Assembly (NCBI GenBank): GCA_965230625.1
Contig: CBDDLL010000001.1
Coordinates: 1,674,001 to 1,738,000 of the forward strand
Direction of reading: 5' to 3'
Origin: Saccharicrinis sp965230625
GTDB lineage: Bacteria > Bacteroidota > Bacteroidia > Bacteroidales > Marinilabiliaceae
DNA length: 64,000 nucleotides
In this document: in pieces, positions 1-8,328 of the stretch
How positions within the stretch are numbered: position 1 is the stretch's first letter
How the letters are laid out: every line of letters starts with the position of its first letter
Program-made: the position numbers and the translations under genes
Notes under the pieces: model-generated
Seen by the model: the letters and a program-made list of their open reading frames with translations, nothing else
Databases searched by the model: none
Told to the model about the DNA's origin: nothing

Positions 1-238
1 TTTCAATTTTAGAACCTAGTTCTTTAAGTTGTGTTAATAGTTTTTTGTATTCAATTTCTAAAGGGTTGTAATGAATGAGAATGTCAGAGTACGAAGGAAC
101 TACTTCTGTAATGCCTTTGATTTTACTTTTTGAAAGAATATGAATGTAAGCCTGAATTTTAACCTGGATTTCTTCCGTTATAGTATTCCCGAACTTCAAT
201 AAAAAGGCAGAGTCTCCAGATGGGAAGAATGTAATCAT
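1..238 (-). CDS. pxpB: 5-oxoprolinase subunit PxpB (KipI family), N-terminal part only
   Basis: I translated this from the minus strand; it runs off the left edge of the window, leaving about 79 residues. The visible N-terminus has the family pattern: GDSAFLLKFGN near residues 8-18, then a region with GITEVVPSYSDILIHYNP, matching the usual 'G-E-x-V-P-s-y-x-s-l-l-v-x-y-d-P' stretch of KipI/PxpB proteins. PxpB works with PxpA and PxpC as the ATP-dependent 5-oxoprolinase that opens pyroglutamate to glutamate in the cytoplasm. Its ATG overlaps the TGA of pxpA by four bases (ATGA), which fixes the start and indicates translational coupling. PxpC is expected just outside the window. The alternative name KipI (inhibitor of the sporulation kinase KinA in Bacillus) does not fit a Bacteroidota context. 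Confidence 0.88.
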   Translation of the reverse strand, partial: MITFFPSGDSAFLLKFGNTITEEIQVKIQAYIHILSKSKIKGITEVVPSYSDILIHYNPLEIEYKKLLTQLKELGSKIE

Positions 239-975
239 ACAGCTTTAATACTTATATTGTTACGTTTAAGGTATTCGTATATTGATTGTGCTAACTCAAT
301 GGCATGCTCATTGTCACCGTGAATACAAATGGTATCTGCTTTTATTTCAACTTCATTACCATTAACGCTTGTAACCTTATTTTTTGTTACCATTTTAAGT
401 GCCCTTATTTTACAAAGTTCAGCATCTTCAACTACAGCTCCTTCAATATTTCTGGGGGCAAGGAATCCATCATTGGTATATGCTCTGTCAGCAAACGCTT
501 CAGCCCAAAACTTTAAGTTTATTAATTCAGCAGCTTTTTGCATGAAGGAATTGGATAATCCAATAAATATTAGTTGTTTGTCCGTTTCGGCGATAGCTGC
601 TGTAATAGCTTTGGCAATTTCAATATTTTTAGAAGCCTGGTTGTATAAGGCTCCATGTGGTTTTACGTGATTTAAACGCTTTCCTGCTTTTTCAACTTTC
701 TCCTTTAAAATTAGAATCTGTTCTTTAACAAGAGTTTTAATCTCTTTAGGTGAAAGGTTCATGTTTTTTCTTCCAAAGTTATCTTTATCCTTATAACCAG
801 GGTGAGCACCTATAGAAACACCATATTCTATAGCTAATTTGATAGTATCATCCATAGTTTGATTGTTTCCAGCATGATAACCACAAGCAATATTTGCAGA
901 GCTAATAAAAGGCATTACAGATTCGTCATTACCAGTACCTTCACCTAAATCACAATTGATGTCAATATTAATCAT
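235..975 (-). CDS. pxpA: 5-oxoprolinase subunit PxpA (LamB/YcsF family)
   Basis: The product is 246 residues, close to the usual size of about 250. It opens with INIDINCDLGEG and the ACGYHAGN motif (residues 30-37), continues with SIGAHPGYKD and VKPHGALYN (around 103-112), and has FADRAY and CIHGDN further on; these are hallmark blocks of the LamB/YcsF family, a polysaccharide-deacetylase-like barrel. PxpA with PxpBC converts 5-oxoproline (pyroglutamate) to glutamate using ATP. The protein has no signal peptide, so it is cytoplasmic. Its start ATG overlaps the stop of the upstream Nramp-like gene and its stop overlaps the start of pxpB, so the three are almost certainly one operon. The family name LamB has nothing to do with maltoporin. 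Confidence 0.93.
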   Translation of the reverse strand: MINIDINCDLGEGTGNDESVMPFISSANIACGYHAGNNQTMDDTIKLAIEYGVSIGAHPGYKDKDNFGRKNMNLSPKEIKTLVKEQILILKEKVEKAGKRLNHVKPHGALYNQASKNIEIAKAITAAIAETDKQLIFIGLSNSFMQKAAELINLKFWAEAFADRAYTNDGFLAPRNIEGAVVEDAELCKIRALKMVTKNKVTSVNGNEVEIKADTICIHGDNEHAIELAQSIYEYLKRNNISIKAV

Positions 976-2213
976 CAGATTATTCCTAAAACATAAATAA
1001 TACTTTTAGCGCCTAAAGCAACCATGATCAAAATTACTATAAACCCAATAATGTTTTGAGTAATTTTGTTTTTATAAATACCTAAGACTTTACTACTGTT
1101 CATTATAATTAAAAGATAGATGGCAATAAACGGTAGTAAAATCCCATTAGTAAATTGTGCAAATACAATAACTTTAATAGGGCTATAACCAATAGCAGAA
1201 AAGATAATTCCGATGAGTAGTATAAATTGCCACACCAATTTGAATTTAATCGATGTAAGATCTGACTTAAAACCTAAAATTCCTGAAGTTGCGTAAGCAG
1301 CTGCAAGAGGAGCAGTAATGGCAGAAGAAATTCCAGCTGCAAATAATCCCACCGACATAAAGATACCGGCCCAGTTACCCAATAAAGGTTTGAGTTGTGA
1401 TGCCAGGTCTGCAGCTCCTTTTATTTCTTTTTCGGTACCATAAAATGCAGATGCAGAAGTAATCACAATTGCCATAGAAATTAATCCTCCTAATATCACA
1501 GAGAAGAACAAGTCAGTTCTGGCTTTGGGAATATCTGAACTTTTATTCCATTTTTCTTGAACCGTAGAAGCATGTAGAAAAAGGTTATATGGTACTACAG
1601 TTGTGCCAATTAAACCAATTAACATATAAATAGCTTCGCTCGGAATAGTTGGAGTAAACAAGCCTTTGAAAATATTGAGAAAATTAGGTTGGATTATAAA
1701 AGCTGTGGTGATAAAAGAAACGCTCATAACCATTACTAAGGTTATAATTATGCGTTCCAAAGATTTATATGTTCCTAATTGAAGAATTAAAAATGCACAT
1801 AGACCAATTATAGGTCCCCATATGGAGAAAGAATGGTTACCAATATTGATTTTTTCTATTCCACTAATTTCAATCATGCCAAGTGAAGCTCCAAGTATAT
1901 TTCCAGTTTCGTAGGCTGCATTCCCAATTAAAATAGCAGAAAGAACTAAAATGATAGCACCATATTTAGCAATTGGATTATTAAATTGCTTTCGAAGCGC
2001 TTCGCCTAAGCCAAGTTTACCAATGATTCCAAGTCGGGCCGACATTTCTTGTAAAACAATAGTGGCTATTATGCTAAAAACTAGTCCCCATAATAATGCA
2101 AAACCAAAATTAGCTCCCGTAAGCGTGCAGGTAGTAATTGTGCCAGGACCAATGAATGCTGCAGTAACTAACATGCCCGGTCCCAGATCTTTTATCTTTT
2201 TTAAGAAATTCAT
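975..2213 (-). CDS. Nramp-family transporter with non-canonical metal site, linked to pxpA/B
   Basis: The product has 412 residues with about eleven hydrophobic segments and the Nramp fold signature. Helix 1 reads AFIGPGTITT where metal-transporting Nramps have DPGN, so the metal-binding Asp and Asn are Gly and Thr. Helix 6 reads TTVVPYNLFLHAS where MntH/DMT1 have MPHN, so the Met and His are Val and Tyr. The second half of that block (NLFLH) is conserved. The gene is the first of an operon with pxpA and pxpB (ATGA overlap at 973-976). Bacillus has a similar neighbourhood (ycsF-ycsG-kipI-kipA), in which ycsG is an Nramp relative. Known: classical family members move Mn2+ or Fe2+ with protons. 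Inferred: this one may carry something else, possibly linked to 5-oxoproline. A divalent-metal role is not excluded. Confidence 0.85.
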   Translation of the reverse strand: MNFLKKIKDLGPGMLVTAAFIGPGTITTCTLTGANFGFALLWGLVFSIIATIVLQEMSARLGIIGKLGLGEALRKQFNNPIAKYGAIILVLSAILIGNAAYETGNILGASLGMIEISGIEKINIGNHSFSIWGPIIGLCAFLILQLGTYKSLERIIITLVMVMSVSFITTAFIIQPNFLNIFKGLFTPTIPSEAIYMLIGLIGTTVVPYNLFLHASTVQEKWNKSSDIPKARTDLFFSVILGGLISMAIVITSASAFYGTEKEIKGAADLASQLKPLLGNWAGIFMSVGLFAAGISSAITAPLAAAYATSGILGFKSDLTSIKFKLVWQFILLIGIIFSAIGYSPIKVIVFAQFTNGILLPFIAIYLLIIMNSSKVLGIYKNKITQNIIGFIVILIMVALGAKSIIYVLGII

Positions 2214-2260
2214 CAGTTTAATATAAGTAGGGGATTATTTTGTGGGCATTAAATATAGGT

Positions 2261-2422
2261 AATCAGAAGTAAGATAAAAGTATAAAGACAAAAGAAAAGT
2301 ATTGTATTGCATTATTATTCAATATATAAGCATAGGGTACATATAAATATATCCTAACTGACTAAAATATTAAAGCTGATAATTATTAATAGACTTAAAT
2401 CTTTATACTTTATGCTGAATAG
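2261..2422. repeat. MITE-like repeat, copy 1
   Basis: This non-coding stretch fills most of the gap between the pepP stop and the Nramp start. Its left part carries AAGACAAAAGAAAAG (2285-2299) followed by ATTGTA, shared 21 of 22 bases with 8344-8365. Its right end CTTTATACTTTATGCTGAATAG (2401-2422) matches 8511-8532 with two mismatches. The two ends are imperfect inverted repeats of each other, both holding an ATAAAGTATAAAG-like core. The centre differs from copy 2. No transposase is present. The exact ends are uncertain by a few bases. Confidence 0.5.
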
Positions 2423-2436
2423 TTATTATTGTTTTA

Positions 2437-3831
2437 CTAATACCCTGAGCGAACCATTTTTTCTACATCTTCAGGAGAAATAGGAATTCTCTCGCCTAAA
2501 ATTCGACTTCCCGTTTCGGTAATTAAAACATCATCTTCTAAACGAATTCCGCCAAATTCTTTATATGTTTCCAGTTTATCATAATTTATGAAATCTTTAA
2601 ATTTACCTTCCGATTTCCAATTTTCTATTAATGCCGGTATAAAGTAAATTCCGGGTTCATTAGTTACAACAAAGCCAGGTTCCAACTTACGTCCCAATCT
2701 TAATGCTGCTAATCCAAACTGTGTACTTCTGGTTACTTCATCATCGTAACCAACTAAAGTATCGTTATAATCTTCCATATCATGAACATCCAACCCAATC
2801 ATATGCCCTAAACCATGAGGCATAAATAATGCATGAGCACCTTCTGTAACAGCTTCATCAACATCACCTTTCATTAAACCTATAGATTTAAGTCCATTAG
2901 CAATTGTTTTAGCCGCTAATAAGTGCACTTCTTTATATGTTACACCAGGTTTAGTTGCAGCTAAAGTTGTATTTATTGTATCAAAAACAATTTGATATAT
3001 CTCTTTTTGTTTTTGTGTAAACTGTCCCCCAACAGGAGATGTTCTGGTGTGATCAGTGGCATAATGCTTTGGGGATTCACTTCCTGCATCGGTTAGTAAT
3101 AAATCACCGGCTTTTAAAGTGTTACCATGATAATGGTTGTGCAAAGTTTCCCCTCTTACTGAGCAAATAACAGGAAACGATACTATGCCTCCTCCAGACA
3201 TTGATATTCCTTCTATAGTACCAGTGATTTCTTGTTCAGTTTTACCAGGATGAGCCATTTTCATAGCAGTTGTATGCATTTTATAGGCTGTAGCCATGTG
3301 TAGCTCCATTTCTTCAATTTCGCATGGTTCTTTAATTGAACGCAATGAAATACATGCTTTGATAAACTCAAGAGATGCTTGTTCTTTAACTTTTGACGGA
3401 TGAATATCTAATAAATCACCAATTGTAATTAAATTTTCTCCTCGATATGGAGGAGTGAAGTGAACTGTACGCCCTTGTGATATTGCTTTAGAAATTACTT
3501 CTTTTAATTTAGTGAGAGGATTAGTGTTTGTAATACCAACTTTTAAAGCATTGTCTTTAAGTTTACTTTGAGGGCCCATCCAAACAATATCATCAACGGT
3601 AAAGTCGTCTCCAAAAAGTGTTTCTTCTCCACTCTCAAAATCAATAATGCCAGCTAAGCCTTGATAGTCAAGTCCAAAAAAATATAGAAATGTACTGTCT
3701 TGCCTAAAATGGTAAGTATTGTGAGGATAATTCATACTAGCATCAACATTACCCAAAAAGAGCGCAATTCCTTTATTAATTTTATTCTTTAATTTGTTTC
3801 GTCTGTTAGTGTATACTTCTTTCTTAAACAT
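2437..3831 (-). CDS. pepP: Xaa-Pro aminopeptidase (aminopeptidase P, M24B)
   Basis: The 464-residue product removes the N-terminal residue from peptides whose second residue is proline; it should be a cytoplasmic, dinuclear-metal enzyme. Residues 1 to about 135 form the aminopeptidase P N-terminal domain (NTYHFRQDSTFLYFFGL is characteristic). The pita-bread catalytic domain follows, with all five metal ligands in place: Asp in LLTDAGSES (about 245), Asp in YATDHTRT (about 257), His in PHGLGHMIGLDVHD (about 338), Glu in NEPGIYF (about 390) and Glu in GIRLEDDVL (about 428). The length is normal for the family. It lies 58 bp downstream of the histidine kinase gene on the same strand, but a good -7 element in that gap (3870-3877) suggests its own promoter. 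Confidence 0.93.
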   Translation of the reverse strand: MFKKEVYTNRRNKLKNKINKGIALFLGNVDASMNYPHNTYHFRQDSTFLYFFGLDYQGLAGIIDFESGEETLFGDDFTVDDIVWMGPQSKLKDNALKVGITNTNPLTKLKEVISKAISQGRTVHFTPPYRGENLITIGDLLDIHPSKVKEQASLEFIKACISLRSIKEPCEIEEMELHMATAYKMHTTAMKMAHPGKTEQEITGTIEGISMSGGGIVSFPVICSVRGETLHNHYHGNTLKAGDLLLTDAGSESPKHYATDHTRTSPVGGQFTQKQKEIYQIVFDTINTTLAATKPGVTYKEVHLLAAKTIANGLKSIGLMKGDVDEAVTEGAHALFMPHGLGHMIGLDVHDMEDYNDTLVGYDDEVTRSTQFGLAALRLGRKLEPGFVVTNEPGIYFIPALIENWKSEGKFKDFINYDKLETYKEFGGIRLEDDVLITETGSRILGERIPISPEDVEKMVRSGY

Positions 3832-3869
3832 AACCTATTTTTTTAGCCAATATATTGAAATTAGAGTAT

Positions 3870-3877
3870 CAAAAGTA
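3870..3877 (-). promoter_or_regulatory. Candidate -7 promoter element for pepP
   Basis: On the minus strand this reads TACTTTTG, a full match to the Bacteroidota -7 consensus TAnnTTTG, 38 bp before the pepP ATG. I see no clear -33 TTTG at the expected spacing, so the call is tentative. Confidence 0.3.
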
Positions 3878-3889
3878 TGTATTTGATCA

Positions 3890-5908
3890 TTATTCTGGAA
3901 TTATCTCATTTTTCAGAGGGATTGTAAAATAAAAAGTACTTCCTTCCTCAATTTTTGACTTAACCCAAATTTTTCCTCCTAACATTTCGACGTATGCTTT
4001 AGAAATAGCTAAACCTAAGCCAGTGCCTTCTTGTGTTGAATTATGATTAATTCTGGTGAAGCGTTTAAAAATATGTTCTTGTTTTTCAGAAGCAATACCC
4101 GAACCTGTATCTTTTACAAAAAATATTACATCACCATTTTTTAAAGAGTAGCCTAATTTAATGTAACCAGAGGAAGTAAATTTTATAGCATTTTTAAGAA
4201 GATTTATTAATACGGCTTGTATTTTTTCTTGATCAGAATTACAATAACTTCCATTTTTTACAGATAGTATAAGTTCTAAGCCTTTTTTTTCTGCTTCGTT
4301 GTTGAGTAAATTGTAAACTAAATCTAATTGATCTTTTAAAACTACTTTGTTAATGTTGATTTGCATTTGACCAGATTCAATCTTAGAAATATCAATTAAA
4401 TCGTTTATAATGCTTAACATCCTTTGACCACCAGCTTCAATAATATTGATATATGCTATTTTATCTTCTTCATGTTGAGTTGGATCTTTTAGCAAATCTG
4501 TAAAACCTAAAATAGCATTCATTGGAGTTCTAATTTCGTGACTCATATTCGCTAAAAAAGCTGATTTTAACCTGTCGCTTTCTTGGGCTTTCTCTTTTTC
4601 AGCTTGTAATTGCAAGTTCGACTTTTTCTTGAGCCTATAAAGACTATAAACGATAAATAAAATACCACCTAACAAAAAAGTTACTAATAATGCAATTGTT
4701 CTAATATTTTGAACTCTTTTTTCTTCTTTAAGTTTTAATTCCCGTTCTTTTCTATCAAAATTATAGCGAGCCTCGGCTTCAATTACACTTTTTTGATATT
4801 GCTCCTGAATGATAGTGTCTTTTAGGTTATTGTGGAGTGTAAGGTATAAATATGCCTCCTGATACTCACCTTTTGTTTCATATACTTTAGCCCAATGATA
4901 ATAATTTTCTAGAATTATGTTTTTATCGTTCACTTTTTTAGCTACATATTGAGCAGAATCCAAATGTAATATTGCTAAATTTATTTTGTTTAGTTTTTGA
5001 TAAATGTAACCGAGGTTGTTATGTATATCAGCAAGGTCGTTAGGGTTTTTTAATTTTCGTCTTAGTTCCAGTGCCTTTAAAAAATACTCTAATGCCTTAT
5101 CGAAGTTCTCTTGTTTGCTATATGTTTTTCCAATGTAATTAAAACAGTCTGTTATACCCCTTCTATCATTGAATTTGCGTTTTATAGTTAAAGCCTTTTG
5201 GAAATAATCCATCGCTTTTTCACAATTATTCAGTTTTTCATAAATGCTTCCAATATTATTGTATGTATTACTCATACCAATTGAATCATTTAAAGATTTC
5301 TTAAGATCTAAAGATGAAAATAAATAATGCAAAGCTTTATCATAATCTTTTAAGCAGCCAAAAAGCAAACCAATATTATTAAGAGTTCTGGATATTCCAG
5401 AATTGTCATTAATTTCTTCTTTAATCTCTAACGCTTCTAAGTAATAGTTAACGGCCTTGTCGTATTCTTCCATGGATTTATAAACAACACCGAGATTATT
5501 TAATGTTTTTGCAATTTCAACTTTATCACCAATTTCTTTTTTTAATGCAAGCGATCTGTTGTAGTAATCTAAGCAAGTATCGTAATTTTTAAGATATCTG
5601 TGTATAATCCCCATTGTGTTGAGAACAAAAGCAATACCTTTCTTATCTTTTAATTCTTTTCTAATATTCAGGGCCTTTTGGTAGTATATTAATGATTCTT
5701 CATATTTATTCAGTTCAAATAATTCTTCGCCAACTTCATATAAAATTTTAGATTTTTCAATTCCATTTTTATTGGGAATTAAGTTAATTAAACTGTCAAC
5801 TTTAGATACAGAGTAAGAGTTACTAAAGCACGAAAGCATTAGTATTAATAGAAAGTTAAATGTTTTTAAACTTCTCAATAGTTTAATCCCTGCCATGTAA
5901 TTAATCAA
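3890..5908 (-). CDS. TPR-containing membrane sensor histidine kinase
   Basis: The 672-residue protein starts with a hydrophobic signal or anchor segment (residues 10-35), followed by about seven tetratricopeptide units of roughly 40 residues (about 50-370; each shows the A-x-x-Y-Y-x-x-A-L pattern). A transmembrane helix (about 403-425) and a short coiled coil lead to the kinase: the H box NMSHEIRTPMNAILGF with the phospho-accepting His near 454, the N box NLLKNAIKF near 568, the G1 box DTGSGIA and the G2 box GTGLGLAIS near 623. No receiver or DNA-binding domain follows, and no response regulator is adjacent, so this is an orphan kinase. Topology implies a periplasmic TPR sensor and a cytoplasmic kinase. 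The signal is unknown; TPR domains usually bind protein or peptide partners. A second ATG (codon 5) is an equally good start. Confidence 0.88.
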   Translation of the reverse strand: MINYMAGIKLLRSLKTFNFLLILMLSCFSNSYSVSKVDSLINLIPNKNGIEKSKILYEVGEELFELNKYEESLIYYQKALNIRKELKDKKGIAFVLNTMGIIHRYLKNYDTCLDYYNRSLALKKEIGDKVEIAKTLNNLGVVYKSMEEYDKAVNYYLEALEIKEEINDNSGISRTLNNIGLLFGCLKDYDKALHYLFSSLDLKKSLNDSIGMSNTYNNIGSIYEKLNNCEKAMDYFQKALTIKRKFNDRRGITDCFNYIGKTYSKQENFDKALEYFLKALELRRKLKNPNDLADIHNNLGYIYQKLNKINLAILHLDSAQYVAKKVNDKNIILENYYHWAKVYETKGEYQEAYLYLTLHNNLKDTIIQEQYQKSVIEAEARYNFDRKERELKLKEEKRVQNIRTIALLVTFLLGGILFIVYSLYRLKKKSNLQLQAEKEKAQESDRLKSAFLANMSHEIRTPMNAILGFTDLLKDPTQHEEDKIAYINIIEAGGQRMLSIINDLIDISKIESGQMQININKVVLKDQLDLVYNLLNNEAEKKGLELILSVKNGSYCNSDQEKIQAVLINLLKNAIKFTSSGYIKLGYSLKNGDVIFFVKDTGSGIASEKQEHIFKRFTRINHNSTQEGTGLGLAISKAYVEMLGGKIWVKSKIEEGSTFYFTIPLKNEIIPE

Positions 5909-6267
5909 AAACTAAATAAATATTCTTATTTTTAGTATGGGGCTGTTAAAAATAATCAAGTAAAAGTAATGTTTTTGAGATACTTATGAGTAGAATATTT
6001 ATTAATGATGTTCGATTTTACACTAGGATTGTTTTGGAAACTATAAATTGAAATGTGGTGATGTTGAAATTTCTTTAATTAGTTATTATTCAAATATTTC
6101 AAGATTTATTTTATGATTAATTTATCTTTTTTTGTCATATATTTTAAAAAGATAAAGAGTGAAAGAGGAGAATTATTTTTTTAATAAGAAATGGTTTAAA
6201 ACAAAAAAAGCTGATGTACTTAGTACATTCAGCTTTTATCATTATTTAAAATTTTTCTAGATATCTA
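5909..6267. other. Intergenic region between histidine kinase and fabD
   Basis: This 359-bp AT-rich gap holds the fabD terminator at its right end (6203-6237). The rest should contain the kinase promoter on the minus strand, but I see no convincing -7/-33 pair, no small ORF and no RNA gene. Confidence 0.5.
6203..6237 (-). terminator. Rho-independent terminator after fabD
   Basis: The inverted repeat AAAAGCTGATGTACT / AGTACATTCAGCTTTT (one bulged base) is followed on the minus strand by a run of T residues (TTTTTTTGTTTT). It lies about 30 bp past the fabD stop. Confidence 0.8.
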
Positions 6268-7152
6268 TTATAAACTGCTAATTCCGGAAACTTCCATTGA
6301 GCGATCAACTTTTTTTACTAAACCTTGTAGTACTTTACCTGGACCAACTTCGGTAAATGAAGTAGCTCCATCAGCGATCATGTTCTTAACAGTTTGTGTC
6401 CATCTTACAGGTGCAGTTAATTGAGCAACTAAGTTTTCCTTTATTTTTACAGGGTCAGTAAAAGGAGTAGCGCTTACATTCTGATAAACAGGACAAATTG
6501 GAGTTGAAAATTCAGTAGCCTCTATAGCAGCAGCTAATTCAGTGCGTGCAGGCTCCATTAGAGGAGAGTGAAAAGCTCCACCAACAGGTAATTTTAATGC
6601 TCTTTTAGCTCCTTTTTCTGTTAATATCTCGCAAGCCTTGTCTATTCCGGCAAAAGAACCTGATATTACTAACTGTCCAGGGCAGTTATAATTAGCAGCA
6701 ACTACAACTTCATCAATACTTTCACATACCTCTTCAACAATATTATCTTCTAAACCTACAATTGCAGCCATAGTTGAAGGCTCAGCTTCGCAAGCTTTCT
6801 GCATGGCCATCGCACGTTGTGATACAAGCTTTAAACCATCTTCAAAAGACATAGCATCAGCAGCAACTAATGCACTAAATTCTCCTAAAGAATGTCCTGC
6901 AACCATTTCTGGTTTAAAATCGGCTCCCATGGTTTTTGCAAGTAGTACCGAATGAAGGAATATAGCAGGTTGCGTTACTTTTGTTTGTTTTAGGTCCTCA
7001 TTGGTACCTTCAAACATCAAGTCAGTTATACTAAAGCCTAAAATTTCATTAGCTTTTTCAAAAAGTTCTTTAGCTTCTTCTGAATTTTCGTACAGGTCTT
7101 TTCCCATACCAACAAATTGGGCACCTTGCCCAGGAAAAACAAATGCTTTCAT
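6268..7152 (-). CDS. fabD: Malonyl-CoA:ACP S-malonyltransferase
   Basis: The 294-residue product transfers malonyl from CoA to acyl carrier protein, the step that supplies extender units to type II fatty acid synthesis in the cytoplasm. It has the FPGQGAQ oxyanion motif (residues 6-12), the nucleophile elbow GHSLGEFSAL with Ser88, the substrate carboxylate-binding Arg near 113 (SQRAMAM) and the catalytic His195 in GAFHSPLM. Length and motif order are typical. No other fab genes are adjacent; it appears monocistronic, with its own terminator and a candidate -7 element upstream at 7293-7300. Confidence 0.97.
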   Translation of the reverse strand: MKAFVFPGQGAQFVGMGKDLYENSEEAKELFEKANEILGFSITDLMFEGTNEDLKQTKVTQPAIFLHSVLLAKTMGADFKPEMVAGHSLGEFSALVAADAMSFEDGLKLVSQRAMAMQKACEAEPSTMAAIVGLEDNIVEEVCESIDEVVVAANYNCPGQLVISGSFAGIDKACEILTEKGAKRALKLPVGGAFHSPLMEPARTELAAAIEATEFSTPICPVYQNVSATPFTDPVKIKENLVAQLTAPVRWTQTVKNMIADGATSFTEVGPGKVLQGLVKKVDRSMEVSGISSL

Positions 7153-7470
7153 TGTTTAAAATTTAATGTTAAGAAATATTTGATCACTTAACTGCATTTA
7201 CATTTAATATCAATCTTAGTCAAAGCTTAAACAGCTTAATTGCTAATTATAAAGATATTTAATTAGGACTTATCCCTAAGTTAATTTTGCGTCAAATATA
7301 CTAAAAAAGGGATATCGGTGAACAGTTATGTAAATTACGTGTTGTTATGGGTATTAATGCTTTATTATAAATAGGTTATTATGCAGTTAGTAAAAATGTA
7401 ATTTAACTATAGTTTATTTATAACAAGGTATAATTTTATTATATTGTCGTTAATTATTGATTACACTTTT
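7153..7470. other. Divergent intergenic region fabD / sigma factor
   Basis: This AT-rich region carries the promoters of two divergent genes. Only the fabD side shows a good -7 match (7293-7300). On the sigma side I see no clear TAnnTTTG; an autoregulated ECF promoter of unknown sequence is possible. No small ORF with supporting features was found. Confidence 0.45.
7293..7300 (-). promoter_or_regulatory. Candidate -7 promoter element for fabD
   Basis: On the minus strand this reads TATATTTG, a full match to TAnnTTTG. It implies a 5' leader of about 135 nt before the fabD ATG. No strong -33 TTTG is seen. Confidence 0.35.
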
Positions 7471-8028
7471 ATGGCAAATTCAGAAGTAGTAGAATGGGTA
7501 AAACAATATACCTCAGATTTATATAGTTGGGCATATCATAAAACATCTAATGCCGAAATGGCTCAGGATCTCGTTCAGGATACCTTTGTTGTAGCTGTTG
7601 AAAAAATAGATAAATTCGAGCGTAAAAGCTCTGTAAAAACATGGCTTTTTTCAATTTTAAACAATAAAATTGTTGACTTTTATAGAAAAAAATCAAAAGC
7701 ACATGTTTCACTAGAAGGCTCATTTATGTCTACATTTTTTAATGAAGATGGAGGGTGGAAAAATGAACGAAAACCACAAGAATGGGATAATAGTGATGAA
7801 GAGCATTTATTGGACAATGATGAATTTCAATCGGTTTTGAAAAGGTGTATGGATGCATTGCCCGAGAACTGGAGCGCTACAGTAAAGTTAAAATATATAT
7901 TGCAGAAAAAAGGAGATGAAATTTGTAAGGAATTGGGAGTTACTTCGTCCAATTACTGGCAAATGATTCACAGGGCAAAGCTTCAACTCCGCGCATGTAT
8001 AGAAGAAAAATGGTTTCTGGAAAACTAG
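7471..8028 (+). CDS. ECF-type sigma-70 family RNA polymerase sigma factor
   Basis: I chose the ATG at 7471 (185 residues, MANSEVVEWV...). An in-frame TTG at 7444 would add nine residues with no family support. Region 2 lies at about residues 10-75 (NAEMAQDLVQDTFVVAVEKI, then SVKTWLFSILNNKIVDFYRKK, the usual core-binding and -10 recognition helices). Region 4 lies at about 125-180 (ALPENWSATVKLKYI, then ICKELGVTSSNYWQMIHRAKLQLR), a helix-turn-helix that would read the -35. There is no sigma 1.1 or region 3, as expected for ECF sigma factors. A 35-bp gap separates it from a small zinc-finger protein, presumably its anti-sigma factor. The regulon is unknown; the neighbouring genes are not obvious targets. 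Confidence 0.9.
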   Translation: MANSEVVEWVKQYTSDLYSWAYHKTSNAEMAQDLVQDTFVVAVEKIDKFERKSSVKTWLFSILNNKIVDFYRKKSKAHVSLEGSFMSTFFNEDGGWKNERKPQEWDNSDEEHLLDNDEFQSVLKRCMDALPENWSATVKLKYILQKKGDEICKELGVTSSNYWQMIHRAKLQLRACIEEKWFLEN

Positions 8029-8063
8029 AGGTTTGTTGTTGTTTGGAAAATATACAGAATTGA

Positions 8064-8321
8064 ATGAAAAAATTAATGCACCTAATTATGTTGTCGTGTA
8101 TAAAGGCAACAGAGTTGATTGAAAAAAAGATCGATGGAGATATAAGTTTTCTTCAAAAAATGCAACTAACTATGCATAAATCTATGTGTAAGGCTTGTAA
8201 TTTATATGAAAAGCAAAGTTATATATTAGATGATGTATTGAAGCAACCTGTTAGTGACGATTTAATAAAAATTGATTTAGAGAAGTTTAAAGCAAAAATA
8301 ATAGACAAAATTAATAGTTAG
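8064..8321 (+). CDS. Small zinc-finger anti-sigma factor candidate (ZAS/zf-HC2-like)
   Basis: This 85-residue protein lies directly downstream of the ECF sigma gene on the same strand. It contains Cys12, then His38-x3-Cys42-x2-Cys45 (MHKSMCKAC), the H-x3-C-x2-C pattern of zinc-binding anti-sigma domains, which hold their cognate sigma in an inactive complex. No transmembrane helix follows (the C-terminus is charged and ends IIDKINS), so it would act in the cytoplasm, as redox- or metal-responsive ZAS proteins such as RsrA do. The assignment rests on motif and position; thiol sensing is inference. Confidence 0.68.
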   Translation: MKKLMHLIMLSCIKATELIEKKIDGDISFLQKMQLTMHKSMCKACNLYEKQSYILDDVLKQPVSDDLIKIDLEKFKAKIIDKINS

Positions 8322-8328
8322 TTTATTG

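Noticed and set aside
329..670. Plus-strand frame of 113 codons opposite pxpA
   Set aside because: pxpA on the other strand has all family motifs and operon overlaps; this frame is a shadow.
235..975. Maltoporin reading of the name LamB for the LamB/YcsF protein
   Set aside because: The sequence is a soluble PxpA; the shared name is historical.
7444..7470. TTG start for the sigma factor, adding nine residues
   Set aside because: The ATG at 7471 gives the usual family N-terminus; the extra residues have no support.
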